Assembly: GCA_019915015.1 (NCBI GenBank)
Contig: JAHBBC010000001.1
Location: forward strand, 4,092,001 to 4,156,000
Origin: Auriscalpium vulgare
Taxonomy: Eukaryota; Basidiomycota; Agaricomycetes; Russulales; Auriscalpiaceae
Reading direction: 5' to 3'
DNA: 64,000 nucleotides
Numbering within the stretch: the stretch's first letter is position 1; each line of letters opens with the position of its first letter. The translations under genes were made by a program, and so were the position numbers. This document shows, piece by piece, positions 46,840 to 58,395 of this stretch. The notes under the pieces were generated by a model. It was not told the DNA's origin. It saw only the letters and a program-made list of their open reading frames with translations, and searched no databases.

Positions 46840-48288
46840 CGATATTCCATTATCTCACCCCTCACCCTTTGCATAGCTCAATCGTTTATCCGAAGGCTCA
46901 TCCAATACCGCAAGCAACATCCAGTTCCACCTTCCAAGGTCAAAGACGCTATCGCCAAAGTCACTTGCCACGATCCCAAACCCCCACTTTACCTCAGAGC
47001 CCTGGCTCTGTATCTCGTCGGAGACGGTCCCAACGACGAGCTCGCGGTCACTCGTTGCGAACTCGACCCTCATACCCCTTACTTCCTGTTCGCCTTCAAT
47101 CGCGAGACTCTTCTTTCCGACAAGACAAGATTGGACGTGCTGCTCAGTGTCCTGAAGGGCTCGGGGGGTCTCCTTGACCCTCTGATGCACTTTGCTTTGG
47201 TGCAGTCCCCCAGGCGTATCGCTGCCCACGCCGCCACCCTCGCCGCAGCCATCTCCCCTGTGCTCCATCAGGTCACCAAACTTTTGCAGGCTCCACTCCC
47301 ACATCCGGTCCCGCAAGATCTCAGCAAACATTACGTAGCGGACGGCCCCGCTCTTCTCGCCGATTTGCGCACCGTCCAGCAAGCCTTGAAACTGCACACC
47401 GCCGGTCAGCCGGTCGATGCGCCCATACAAGATGCATTCCTGCGCATCTGCTTCTCGGCCAACCTCCTCTCTGCCCTCGACGCTGCGCCGCTCTCTGCCC
47501 TTAAAATCCCCATTCACCGCCTCTCTCAATACGTCTCGCACGCCCGCTGGATCCTCCGCAAACTGCATGACTTCGTGAGCAAAGGAAATCACTTCAACTG
47601 TCTGTGGGCATTCGAATCCGAAGGTTTCTCCTCAGACTGTATGCCTGACGATGCCCTTCGTGGCCTGTCCCGGTTCGAACGCGGCGGTGCTGTCGTGCAC
47701 GCTGAGCTCCGCCTCGGCATCTTCGCTGAGATGGTCCTCTGCTCGTGTAAGCCCGTTGACAGTACCGCTCCTTACCCATACTGGATCATGAGCACGACCG
47801 ATACATGCATCTGTTGCGCGGCTTGGCTGGCAAAGTTCATGCAGGCGGGGCTTAGGTTCGCCGTGATTTGCTCTTGGGAGCATGTCAGCGACTGGGCGAT
47901 GCCCGGTTCAGCTGCCTCGGAATATCCCAACCGAGCCGTGTTCAAGCTGTTGACCAATAGATCCAAACTCGACAAGGTTTTGGTACGTTGTCTGAGTATC
48001 TATACGGCGTGAGGCTCACAAAGGTCAGCCCAAGGCATCCACCCCTGGCAAGGGTTCCGACAGTGAGAAGGTCCCATGGGTGAGTATGCGACACTAAGCT
48101 CACACGCAGCTTTCTCATGATTGGTCATTTCACAGGACGAGGACGACTGGGACGATTCGGACGACGAATACTATCCTCGGCGTGTTGTCAGGGATCATCG
48201 CGACGAGTGGGTCGCCGACACACCGACCGAGCTGGTATGCCCTTGTGACCAATGTCCTTTCATGCAGCTGAACGTATCCATGTTTTAG
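46840..48288 (+). CDS. Deaminase-like protein (HAE and CxxC zinc motifs)
   Basis: A long exon to about 47991, two small exons and a last exon ending with TAG at 48286-48288. The start is uncertain; the frame is open from 46651. The N-terminal half is helical without a known domain. The C-terminal third has VVHAELRLGIFAEM (HAE codons at 47698-47706) and DTCICCAAWLAKF (CxxC at 47806-47817), the zinc-ligand layout of the nucleotide/nucleic-acid deaminase fold. The spacing and the basidiomycete setting suggest the OTT_1508-like deaminase family, by memory only. The tail is strongly acidic (DEDDWDDSDDEYY). The substrate is unknown: free nucleotides, RNA or DNA cannot be told apart. It is convergent with the dynamin gene ending at 48669. 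Confidence 0.5.
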
Positions 48289-48668
48289 TGTCCTGCAAAC
48301 CGGATTATTTTGCGGTCGCCGAGAGAAAGCCTGCCCTCATCCTCGAGCGAGGTTCGCCTTTTCGCTACACATCCAGCATTTGTACTAACATTTCACGTAA
48401 CGACTTGGCTGATAAGAATATCCGGGCAGACAGCATGAGCGCCAGGCCCTTCGGGCCATGCGAGATGCTATCGAGTATTGACTCTGCCGCACAGTCAGGA
48501 CCGAGGTACTAAAACCTTTTGTGTTTTGGCGGAGCTTGTTGCCCAGGAATATCACCCACATCTCCTTGTACATTTCTACAAAGCCAGTGCATACGCACGC
48601 ACAATTTTACCGTTCGGACAGGGCTTCGCAACCATCGCCCCGGCTGTATATGTCGGCCGATCTCAACT

Positions 48669-51618
48669 TCAATCAGATGACGCCGTCCTGAATCCGAACT
48701 CATCCAACGCATCTTTCACGCTCTCCAACGTCTTCTTTCGCGCGAGAAGGCTTTCACGACGTGCCATCAGACTGGGATCCTCGGCCAGATAACGCTCGCT
48801 GCGCTCATCTGCTCCAGAGGCGCCGAGCTTCAGCTGCTCGCGCAGGAATGGGCGCATGTTTGCCGGAATCCTACGCACACCACCAGAGTCAGCAAGGCCT
48901 ATATAAGGTGATGTATGGTGAATTGTTCGCGTACCCTTGGATGAAAAAGGAGTCGATGAATGCTGGAACCAAATCGATGATCCTCTACAGTCCGAGTAGC
49001 GTCAACCCAGCCCCCGACCACTGCTCGACGGCACGCACCTTGTATGCGACCTGGAAGTAGCTCCGCACTTCTGCCATGACCTGCATCTCTGTATCGTACT
49101 CATCCGGCTTCACCAGGCGCTTGAGATCTGCGGCCCTCAGCCCGGGGTAGCCCGCCGTGGCCAGGTCGCCCAGCAGCTTGTCTATGTGGACTTCGGCCGA
49201 TAGGGACGAGAAGCCGAAGATAGGTTGCTGCGTCTGTTTGCTTGCCTGAGAAGCCACGGCTTTGTTCGCGTTGCGGTCCGTTGAGACGGCGAGTGTGCCG
49301 GGTGTCGAGGGGGCAGCGCTCGCGCTCGTTTTAGCGGCGCGTGTGCTGCGGTACTTGGACAGCCATTTCTCGCGGCATGACTGGAAGTAATGGTCGTTCT
49401 GTGTGTACGGCGTGTAGTCGAGCAGCAGCACACCGTCGATAAAAGCCTGGCACTTTTCGTAATGTTGCTTCACCAGGTTCGTCGCGTACGACCTGCTAGG
49501 CATGAGCTACAAACACTTACTCAGGAGAACGAGGATGCTTACCGCATCTGGACGTGGAGGAGATCCCAGCGCCCGAAGAGCGTCTGGACACGGTCCAGCA
49601 GAATTGACAGAGCGACATCGCGCACTGCGTCAAAGCAACGCTTCGCGAGCATAGGCCAGCTGCTGCGGAAATCGAGGATGAGCGCGACCTTGGCCGGGAA
49701 TGGAACATTGTTCGGGAGCTCGCGCGTGATGGATCTACACGGAGCCGTTAGCCATTGGCCACTGACCCTAGCCCAAGGGTCATCGACACCCACCCAGCAA
49801 TCCGGCTCCTGACTTCATCCAGATATATCGGCTTCCGCAGGGGCCTAGCTTCGTCATCGCTGTCCTGCAAGTCGCCGCGTGCCGCATTCCAGTCTACTGC
49901 CGACTGCGCATCGGTCTTCATGAATGGGACGTACTCCGGCGCGGTCGCGCGGATGTCACGCTTGAATTGGGAGAAGATCGTGCGGCTCGCCTGGATGAGG
50001 CGCTCGGAGCCCTGGCTGCCCTTGGCAAACCCGTCAAACTGCTCGTACAGCAGCGTAATGAGGCTACAGAGGCGTCCCGTTGAGTATGCAGGAGAAGGGT
50101 GGGAAGGCTACGAACTTGCGCATGTGCTCCGTCGGATCGTCTTTGATAGGTTCCGGAAGCTTGTTGAGGTCCTCCGTACACGCCGTAAGATGCGCTTCCG
50201 CGTGCCCCCTGAGCGTGGGCAGCCTGCGGACACACAATCAGCCGTGCCCTGCCTTCCAAGGATCTCGACATCACTCACGAATCCCGGATGATCTGCGCTA
50301 GAAGCGGACTGAGTGTGTTGGCTAAGTTGTTGATACCAAACTGTGTGCGCGCGGACGATTTGCTCCATGGTGCAGTGGTCTCGAAGTACGCCATCTCCGC
50401 CTTGCGCGCCTCAGCCGCGTCAATGCCGCGTTCGCGCTCGTCGTCGTCGGGCTGGCGCGTGCAGTAGTACCCATGAAGGAGCGGCCGCTTCCTTCCTTCG
50501 ATGACCTCCAGCCAAAGGTCTCTCGCTCGGGAGCCTTTCGACACTACGTCAGGCTTCGTGAGAACGCCTGGTACAGTAGTAGTTAATGTTAGAAGATGAG
50601 GCATAGTAGGCTTGCACACCTATCGTTCGTCTCCCGTCCGGGTCGGCTTCTCGTGCCAGAGTCAACGCCTTTTGATTCTCGAGGTCATCTGCGGGGACTC
50701 TCATGTGAAGAGACCGGTGGCGTCATTGACAGAAGGCCTCACCAGTCATAGGCACGGTGACCAGAATCAGTGAATTGCCCTGAACGTGCTCAACCACAAG
50801 CGTCTCGACGAGCTTCACCAGCCGATCCTCCTCGTTTTGGATGAGCCCTAAATGTAGTCAATTGCCTGGAATCACGCTACACGAATCACAAACATACCAG
50901 GCAAGTCGATGAATGACAGATCCGTCAGCTCCGGGCCCTCCAGATCGACACACACAACGTTGCGCGAAAATGGCAGCGGACGCACGCCTTTGACACCCTC
51001 TCGAAGTGCTTCGCGCGACATGGCGAGCACGAGCTGCGCGTCGACCACGTCCGCGTGCAGCACGGCAAACTGCGCGCGGCGCAGCGCAAGCTCGACCTCG
51101 CCGCGCTCGTACAGCACGTCGCCGAAGGGCACCTGCGCAACCTGGGCGCGCCGGCGGTCGTCCGCGTCGAACTCCCAGCGGATGCTCACGCGGCAGGACC
51201 ACGGCGTGGCGGGCGCACTGCGTGCCATGCGGCACTCCATCGGGCAGCGTGTGCAGGTGCCGCTGTCGCGCGGGACGGTGATCTGGGAGGCGGTAGGCGG
51301 GTGTGCGGGCAGGTGCTAGTGGGTCGGACGTACGCCAGAGATGGCCTCGACGAGGCTGCTTTTGCCTGGAAACTATAAGCAGGCGTGGGTTATGCGTAGA
51401 CTGCGACGCGCACCTGCGGACTGGTTGCCAATTACCACGACTCTCGGAATCTCAAGCACCGACTGAGCCCTGCGATGGCCTCTTATCAGCTGTTCGGACT
51501 CTTCGTCCTGTATCAGTAAAACGCACCCTATCGATGTGAGCCGCTGCACAAGCTCGAGAAGGGCCCTTGTCGTCTCCGCATACTCGCTCGTTGAAATCTT
51601 CGTGGCGCTGTCTATCAT
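48669..51618 (-). CDS. Dynamin-like large GTPase (Mx/Vps1-type), copy B
   Basis: Self-assembling GTPase. ATG complementary to 51616-51618 (MIDSATKISTSEY), stop at 48669, about ten exons. GTPase motifs: P-loop GNQSAGKSS split by an intron near 51400, switch I PRDSGTCTRCP, G3 DLPG near 50905, G4 TKPD at 50550-50561, and the family block RPLLHGYYCTRQPDD. Then come the middle domain (SITRELPNNVPFPAKVAL; LFGRWDLLHVQ), an insert rich in Ala/Ser, and KPDEYDTEMQVMAEVRSYFQ. The C-terminal GTPase effector domain ends with RKKTLESVKDALDEFG. There is no PH or Pro-rich domain, so it resembles Mx/Vps1 rather than classical dynamin. The GTPase exon is very GC-rich. It appears intact. Confidence 0.88.
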
Positions 51619-51984
51619 GTTCGGTCGAGTGTTAGTAGTTGACGGTCAAGGACCCAAGGTGTGCGACGGCGACGCGAGAGTCGGCCAAGTTGGGCCGGCG
51701 GCCCAGCAGATCGCGGGGTTCGCAGCCACATGCAGCTCGGTACTTATGCCATCTAGAGCAGCGCGATCACTCGCATTAGCACAACGGTCAAAGCTTGCCT
51801 GTGGGCCTGGATTCCTCACGGAGAAGACGAAGCTCTTGCCACAAGGCGCCGGGCGATGAAGCTGCCGCTGGTGGTCCGGCCGGCGGCGAAAGTGGCTCCG
51901 GGCTCGGACAAGGCACGTGCCCCCCCGGCCTGATATCTAATCCATTGCCTCGGCCCTCCGCCGTCCTTCGTCCAGTGCATTTTT

Positions 51985-52765
51985 ACCCTCCAATGTATTT
52001 TCACTCCCGAAGAGGCTCTCACGTCGCGCATTCAGGCTGGGATTACAGTTAGTCTGCGCCAGGTCCGCCGAGTTTGAGCTGCTTGCGCAGAAATGTGCGC
52101 AAGTTGGTCATGACCCGAGTCAGATATGACCGGCGCGAGCACCGTGACATACCTTGGATGAAGATCGACTCGAACGCTGGAACAAGATCGATGATCTTCT
52201 GCAACTGAAGCTCGTCAGCCCCTGTCAGCCCGGCCAATTACACAAGCGCCTCTGGTGACAACGACACAGTTTGTATGCCACTTTAGTCTGCCCGAACGCT
52301 CCCGCCCTCTGCCCCTCCTTGCGTGGAGAAGCAATGATTTTGTCTTTGCTTGGAGAGGGTTGGCGCCTCCTCGGGGAGCGATGCTTGCGCTGATCTTCGT
52401 GGAGCGCATGCTGCGGTTCTTGCGTCGACTGGAAGTACTAGTTGTCCTTCTAGAAGAAGCACGCCGTCGATGAAGGCCCGGCACTTGAAATGGTGCTCCT
52501 TCACCAGTTTCAACACGTACGCCTTACCTGGTGTAAGCTGTCCCGCGTGAAGAAGGGCACATGAGGCGGGACTAACCGCAGCTAGACGTGTAGGAAGTCC
52601 CAGCGCCCGAATAGCAGCGTGTGGACGCGTTCTATGAGAATTTACAGAGCGACCTCTCGCCCTGCGTCGAAGCACCACTTCGCGAGCATTGCTGCGGTAT
52701 TCATCGATGAGCGCGACCTTGACAGGGAACGGGATGTTATCTAGGAGCTTGCGCGTGATGAATCT
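51985..52765 (-). pseudogene. Dynamin C-terminal relic (copy C)
   Basis: Pieces of the middle and effector regions of a dynamin gene lie in order on the minus strand: LLDNIPFPVKVALIDEYRS near 52730, then FGRWDFLHV near 52600, VKEHHFKCRAFIDGVLLLE near 52480, a helix with IIDLVPAFESIFIQG near 52180, LRTFLRKQLKLGGPGAD near 52070 and LNARRESLFGS near 52010. In-frame stops and frame changes interrupt them, and no GTPase part precedes. It is most similar to copy B, which it follows head to tail, so it is probably a decayed tandem duplicate. Confidence 0.7.
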
Positions 52766-53646
52766 ACATGAAGCGAAGGTCAGCTACTGGAGCTCCTGCA
52801 GGCTGAATACGACACGTACCCACATCGATGATATTTCCGCGGTAGAAAATAAACAACCACCGGCAGCAAATCCCTTATGAGCCAAGTTACGCAGTTGAGT
52901 GTGCCAACTGTGCGCTAGTCTGAAGTTCCTGGAGGATGCCCGTTAAGCATCGACGGCTCTATTAGTGGAAGGCGGTGCCAGAGTCCACCATATGCCTTCG
53001 ACGTGCTGCACGGAAGCAGTCCAGACCTCTTGTTCAAGACACATGAGAATGCGCTCTGAATGCATGCGCACCGTCTGCCTTTCGCAAATCCCCTCGCGAA
53101 CATCGCGCCGCAGGCATTGAATCCTGGGCATCGTAAGTAGAACCTCGCCCACGACATCGCTTGCGCCCGCCGCGCATCCTTATTCGCTCGAGCACGCATA
53201 TGCCAGAATACCAAGAAGAACCCGGAGACTTTTACGACGGATCAGGTGGTCGGTACACGCGATATGGGAGGAGGGTGCCTGCCTGCGGAGAGCGTGGTGG
53301 CGCCGCTCCGTATAAGTTATTTGCTGATGTGGTTCTAGCTAAGTTCTGGCCGTCTTGAGCCCACGCGGCTTTGGAGGGACCGAGGACAGCGACGACGCCT
53401 GTCCGCGCTCGCGCGCGATGTCGGACTGTATGCGATGCGCAATGCAGAGAGGTATTGGACAGCCCGGATGGGATTGCCAACGGCGTTTGCGTGGACGATG
53501 GGCGCGCGCACCCGTGTTCGTCGAACGCGGTGTCCAGCGATGCGCACCTGCAAGATAAAAGGCGGCGACGGATGGCCAACTACACTTCAGTTCTCTATCG
53601 CATACAGAGCACCAGCACACTCACCTGCACAACAACAGTACTCACA
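52766..53646. other. Intergenic region
   Basis: No convincing gene. Overlapping short frames on both strands at 53.2-53.6 kb lack domains. A TATA-like GATAAAA at 53554-53560 lies about 90 bp before the small secreted-peptide candidate. Confidence 0.35.
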
Positions 53647-53784
53647 ATGCTCTCCTTCCTTGTCGCTCTCGCCGTCATCCCCTTCGCCAGCGCCGCCGTC
53701 GCCGTCCTCCCGAGCAGCGTCACCGCAGCACCCCTGGATTTGCCCACCGTGCTGCCCGCGTGCTCGTGCAGTGCATCGTCGTGA
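53647..53784 (+). CDS. Candidate small secreted peptide
   Basis: A 45-residue frame starting at 53647 in good context. Residues 1-16 (MLSFLVALAVIPFASA) form a strong signal peptide with an Ala-x-Ala-type cleavage site. The mature part is short, Ala/Pro/Val-rich and ends CSCSASS. A TATA-like element and a pyrimidine-rich leader precede it. It may be complete, or the first exon of a longer secreted protein whose next exon was not found. There is no prenylation motif, so it is not a typical basidiomycete pheromone precursor. Confidence 0.4.
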   Translation: MLSFLVALAVIPFASAAVAVLPSSVTAAPLDLPTVLPACSCSASS

Positions 53785-54869
53785 TATGGGGGTCATGCTG
53801 TGACAGGGTTAATGCGACTCAACGTTGGTAGTGAGTGTGCTCACCTGGTGCTCACTGCTATGTTACCCACCGAACTGATACAATTGTAGCCTTGCATATG
53901 GTCTCTTGAAGAAGGGGGAAGGACAAACGTAGGGAAGGAATGAGTTGAAGGCGAAGAGGGTTCAAGCGGGCTGGGGACACTGGGGACAGGTTGGGGTGTA
54001 TCTTGACTTTGGACAATGCATCGTAAATCGGCTGTGAACTTAGTTTCCGTTGCCGAACGTGTGCGGAAGACGATCTTTACGCCACTCAGTAGCCGTAAAT
54101 CTGAGTTTGTCCGCGCATCGTCATGGGATGCATGTACATACGCCTCATGGACTTAGGACGATATCATCATCGATGTCGACGGTCGACGACCCGTGAATCG
54201 CTGCCGGTCGCCTACACAACCAGTCAGGATCGTGTTCCAGATGTAAATCGCGACGCACTAATCTGGCACCTGGTTTATGGGTCCCCTGCTGCGGCCTGCC
54301 GCTGTGATGGACAAAGAGCTTGTGGGGTGAAAATTCTGCTTTCGGGAATGGATGAGTAGATAGCGGCATCAGCTCCAAGCGCATACAGCAGCTGAGAACC
54401 CAGCATCTTCTCTTTCCCTGGGGGCATACTATGGAGGGGGGAAATACAGTGGAAATACGGCAACGCTGGACGACCTGTTCCCTTGCCCTTGGCAGAGGAA
54501 GGCGAAAGCACACACGTCGAAAAATCCCTGAAGACAATAGAAAGCAGCGATTTGCGTGAGTGGCCCAGACGTGAATGGTTAAAGCAATGGACAGACTCAG
54601 GACGTCGACGGCGTTGGCCGCACGGTCGACCACGCTGGCACTGGCTGACTCTTTGGCGAGGGTGATCGCGCGTGGGATCCGTGCGGATGTTGCCGAGCTC
54701 GGAGGCGCGCTCTAATCCCTGAGCTTGCGAAGGTTGACTCTAGCTACTCTGCCTCAGGGAGACTACTCGAGGCGCACATCCGCTGAGTCCAACGTCCGTC
54801 GGCATCGTCCGGGAAATGCCGGCCGGCCAGCGATCCAGTTGAGCTGACTGTCGTTCTCCGTCGTTCTCA
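53785..54869. other. Intergenic region without visible genes
   Basis: Short open frames at 54123-54359 and on the minus strand at 54145-54633 show no domains, signal peptides or splice structure. No repeats were noticed. Confidence 0.35.
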
Positions 54870-55249
54870 ATGTCATCCAGCGCAGTGACTTCCAAGCTCG
54901 CCTACAGGCTACTGGCGCTGCCTCTCTTCTCGTACACAATTGGAGCTGCACCTACGCATGGCGGCAACGCACTGCCAGTGCGTTCCTGGGGTTATCCTAT
55001 TGTAAGTGGCCTAAAACAATACTCGTCGTCACGGTGGCTGAAGTGTGCATACTTACAAGCTATCAGGTTGCCGCATGTATTTCGACAGCCTCAACACATG
55101 TTTTGAGTACTACGACTGAGATGCACTTCGTGCTTCGAGTGTTCTTATTGACGGTTGTCATTCTGTGGATGAGCCAAATCGATGGCGATCGCTGCCTTTT
55201 CACTTTCGGCAGTGCAATTGTCTTGCATCAAGAACTCGGTGAGGACTGA
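54870..55249 (+). CDS. Putative small membrane protein, doubtful
   Basis: Two exons, 54870-55001 and about 55067-55249, would join in frame at a good GTAAGT donor and a TATCAG acceptor. The product has a hydrophobic N-terminal segment (RLLALPLFSYTIGAA) and a second one (FVLRVFLLTVVILWM). No family was recognised. Coding of the second exon is uncertain. Confidence 0.25.
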
Positions 55250-55503
55250 CCACGCAACGTATTTGTTTAGGCAATGACGGGCAGTGTTTGGCGACACCTT
55301 ACTATTATTGTTGCGACACCTCGGATTGGAAACCCGGTAGCGCGAAGCGCACAGAGCGGTTATATATTCTATCATCGTAACTCCTCGAGCATCACCCCAT
55401 CTTTGCTCACTGTTGGTACGTCTCTCGAGGTGTATTCGTTAATATTTCCTGATTTCCTAGCTCTAGAATAACCTCTCTCAACTTAACCACAGCACGGCTC
55501 CAG

Positions 55504-56012
55504 ATGCTGCCAGCAGAAACGCCAGCGTGTCGCGAGCAAGCCTCCGATCAGATGGACTTACCGGCCTTGCCCTTGGACGATCCACGCCGCGAACCCATCC
55601 AGGCCATCCCTAGAAGTAGAGAGGAACTGAAAGCTAAAGGGTTTTCTCAAGCCGCCATTGACGAAGGCATGCGCATATCTTGCCGCCCCTCTCGTCGCTC
55701 GCTAACATTTATTGCTCTTCTGACAGTGCTTTCCGGTGCTTCTCCCAGCGAGCTTTCATGGGAACGCCTGGAAGAGAACTTGGAAAGAATAGCTTCGCTG
55801 GTAATGTGCCGCCGACGTGGCAATGAATCATCGGGCTGATAATAGATATTCGGCAGATTGATGCCCGCCACGAAAGCTTCTATGGCACGAACGCCATCAT
55901 GGAGGGAAACAAGAGACGCCGTGACGAAGTCCTGGGTGACCTTTTCGCCCGGAAGGATCAGGTCAAGAAACTGATACAGGAACGATTGAAGCGCGAAGGT
56001 ATTAAACCCTAG
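55504..56012 (+). CDS. Small charged protein of unknown function
   Basis: An exon from 55504 to 55800 and one from 55857 to 56012 join in frame (150 residues); the ATG follows a CTCCAG. The segment 55667-55726 has GC and AG ends and a length divisible by three, so it could instead be an optional GC-AG intron. The N-terminus is Pro/Asp-rich (LPALPLDDPRREPIQAIP). The C-terminus is a strongly basic helix (KRRRDEVLGDLFARKDQVKK). No domain was recognised. It converges with the family gene ending at 56055, only 42 bp away, mirroring the pair at 982-2960. Confidence 0.45.
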
Positions 56013-56054
56013 CCGTCGTACTACATATCTGTCAATGAAAGCGGCAATACAATT

Positions 56055-57679
56055 TCAATCAAATCGAGACAATCTACTGATCAGGATAGACTGGAAGTTC
56101 ACATTGGCTTCCAACTTGTCCTCCAGCTCTTGAATCTCACGTTGTAGCTCTGCCACTACGCTGGAAACTACTCATTGTGAAACCATGACCATCTCCGTTA
56201 GTAGCAGTCACTCACTTTTAATGATGGCTTCGTCGTGGAAAAGATTTAGCTCAACATCACAGGCTTTTCGCAGAGGCCTCAGGGCGTCGACGAGCCTTTT
56301 GACGCGTTCGGCCGCTAAAATGACAGCATAAATGACGGTTCCTACACAAAACTCGACGCACGCGCCTGTTTTCGAGCCCTCGACGACTTTCAGCTCTGAG
56401 GGTACCTCCATATCTGCTTTAATCGATTCCATAGCTTCCCGTTGTTGCCTACGCCACTCCGCGGCCCCCTTCTTATTGGCTTCCGCATCTCGAGTCTGTC
56501 GCAGCCCGCCACCTCCGGCCGGCAGAGGGTCAGCAAGTCCAACAGGACTCTGCTCGACGAAAGAAGCTGGAATGGACAAAGCGACAGACTCCACGATTGT
56601 ACTAGATTCCACAATCGCTGTTGCACTAGGTCCTCCGTCGGGGGACGCTGCGAGATTTCCATCCGAGATCGCGTTGCTGCGATCGTTGCGTTGCCTCTTG
56701 CGCGCCGATGGACGCACAGTCTCTGAATCAGTATGAACATCCGGATGCGAGCTGACATCGGACGCGGGTAGGTTTCTGCGCCTCCGTTTCTCTGTCACTG
56801 TGGGTACAGCTGGACCAGTTGCGAGGGTATGTGGGCTAGCTGAGGGTGCAGTCGAACCCCGGGCCCGTGGGACAGCGGTGCGAGTATATGACCTTTCAAA
56901 TTCACGTGCGTACTTGTAGTCCGGTGAGGTGCGTGAAGACACTAGAGTCGCTGATGACGAGCCCAACGACGAGGCCGTCTGGCTTGTAGTGTCGGCAGAT
57001 TGCAACATGGCGGCGTCCTGGCGCAAGCGTCCAGGTCCGATTGGAGAGTCCAAGTTAGGAACATCGCCGTATGACGACGCAAAGTACGCAGACACCGACG
57101 GGGGTGGGTTTTGGGCCTGCAAAATGCCGGTCAAGGAAGCAGTGTGATCTGTATCACGTCCGTGCTGTGCGGCACCCAGGGCTGGCAGGGAGGACAAGCT
57201 GCTAGGCCAGTTTGATGGTAACGCGGGATAGGGATTATCCGGAAGAAATAACGATGTATGGGGGAAATCCTGAGCAAGAGCACTGCCGACTGTACGCAAG
57301 ACGTCCCGAGAACACTCAGGCGCATCTGATCTCCTTTCGGGCAACTATTAGTTCGCTATTTCTTTTGAGAAGGTCAGAACTAACTGTGAAGACGAAAACC
57401 TGCTGCTCCCGGCGACAGGCGGCGGCGTAGGGTCATTCCAGCTGTCTAGCTCGTCTTGGGTAAAGTACACTGTTTGAGCTCTGTGACGAGTCACATATGG
57501 TCAGTTCATTGGAAACGAAAATTGTTCAGTTGCGACGTACTGAGCATGAGGTCCGCGATGGTTGACTCAGATGGTGGTTGGGGAGCGCTCTCCCAGACCA
57601 GCGGTAGCGAGGGTGGCTCACATTCGACTGCAGATATACGAGAAGAGCCTGGGAGATAGATAGGGTAGAAAGGCTGCAT
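56055..57679 (-). CDS. Uncharacterised fungal protein, family member 3
   Basis: Start ATG complementary to 57677-57679 (MQPFYPIYLPGSSRISA), stop TGA at 56055-56057, about five exons on the minus strand. After the N-terminal exon and a second exon (AQTVYFTQDELDSWNDP) the main exon (about 56208-57340) is Pro/Ser-rich with a basic patch (EKRRRRNLP; RKRQRND). It then has a helix with AEWRRQQREAMESIKADM and a possible membrane-proximal or hydrophobic stretch (CVGTVIYAVILAAERV). The last exon is a coiled coil (AELQREIQELEDKLEANV). The same order is seen in the gene at 1540-2960, so both belong to one family. Function is unknown; the basic patches suggest nuclear localisation. Confidence 0.5.
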
Positions 57680-58395
57680 GTCGAGCTATGGCAATACAGA
57701 GGAAGGTCCTCCGCTGTCGGTGCGCATCATATACCTCCCAATACAAAGCGCATGGGCTGAGAGCACACCGGGTTGTCTGATACAAGGCAGCACCGTATTC
57801 TGCATTTAAAAACAACATGGTTGCGAAGAGAGTGGAAGAGCTCTTGGATGTCTGTACGAGTGGTTGCGACGGTGCTAAAGAGCGAATATAAGACCTCTTG
57901 TATTGACGAAACGGCGACAGTACCCGGGCACTACAAGAATTATTTATAACTATGTCCTGCACGACAATATGGCACTAAACACACCGACCGCGTGTTTTGA
58001 GCGAAATCGACGATTCGTGGCTAGGCGTTTCAGGCGTTGACGTTGACGTACGCGGCATACTAGTAGTGCCTACAGGTCCAAGAAATAAACAAGGTAGTGT
58101 GATTGTAACTTAGGAGCGGGATTTATGGACGCTGGCGATGGTGGTGGGGTCGAGTCAAATCATAGCACATCGACAGCGTCACGGTTGGCGAAATGGTGGT
58201 GGGAGAGAAGAGCCCGGAGCCCGGGCCGTACCAGGTGACCCCAGCACCGCCACGACTTGAACGCGACACGCTAGTACTCAAACACTGGCTTGTTCTGCAC
58301 GATAACTTGAACTCTACACATTATTTACGACGGTACACCCTCTATAACATGGTGCTATTTCTATGGGCCATATAACAATGCTGTCCGACTCGTGG
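57680..58395. other. Intergenic region
   Basis: Upstream region of the 56055-57679 gene and downstream region of dynamin copy A. The 57.7-58.0 kb part resembles the 3.0-3.3 kb stretch upstream of family member 2 (for example GAGGTATATGATGCGCACCG against GAGGTATATGACGCGCACCG, minus strand), so the promoter was duplicated with the gene. No coding unit was seen. Confidence 0.4.

Noticed and set aside
55667..55726. Possible GC-AG intron in the small gene at 55504
   Set aside because: The length is a multiple of three and the stretch is open, so splicing cannot be decided from sequence; mentioned only as an alternative.
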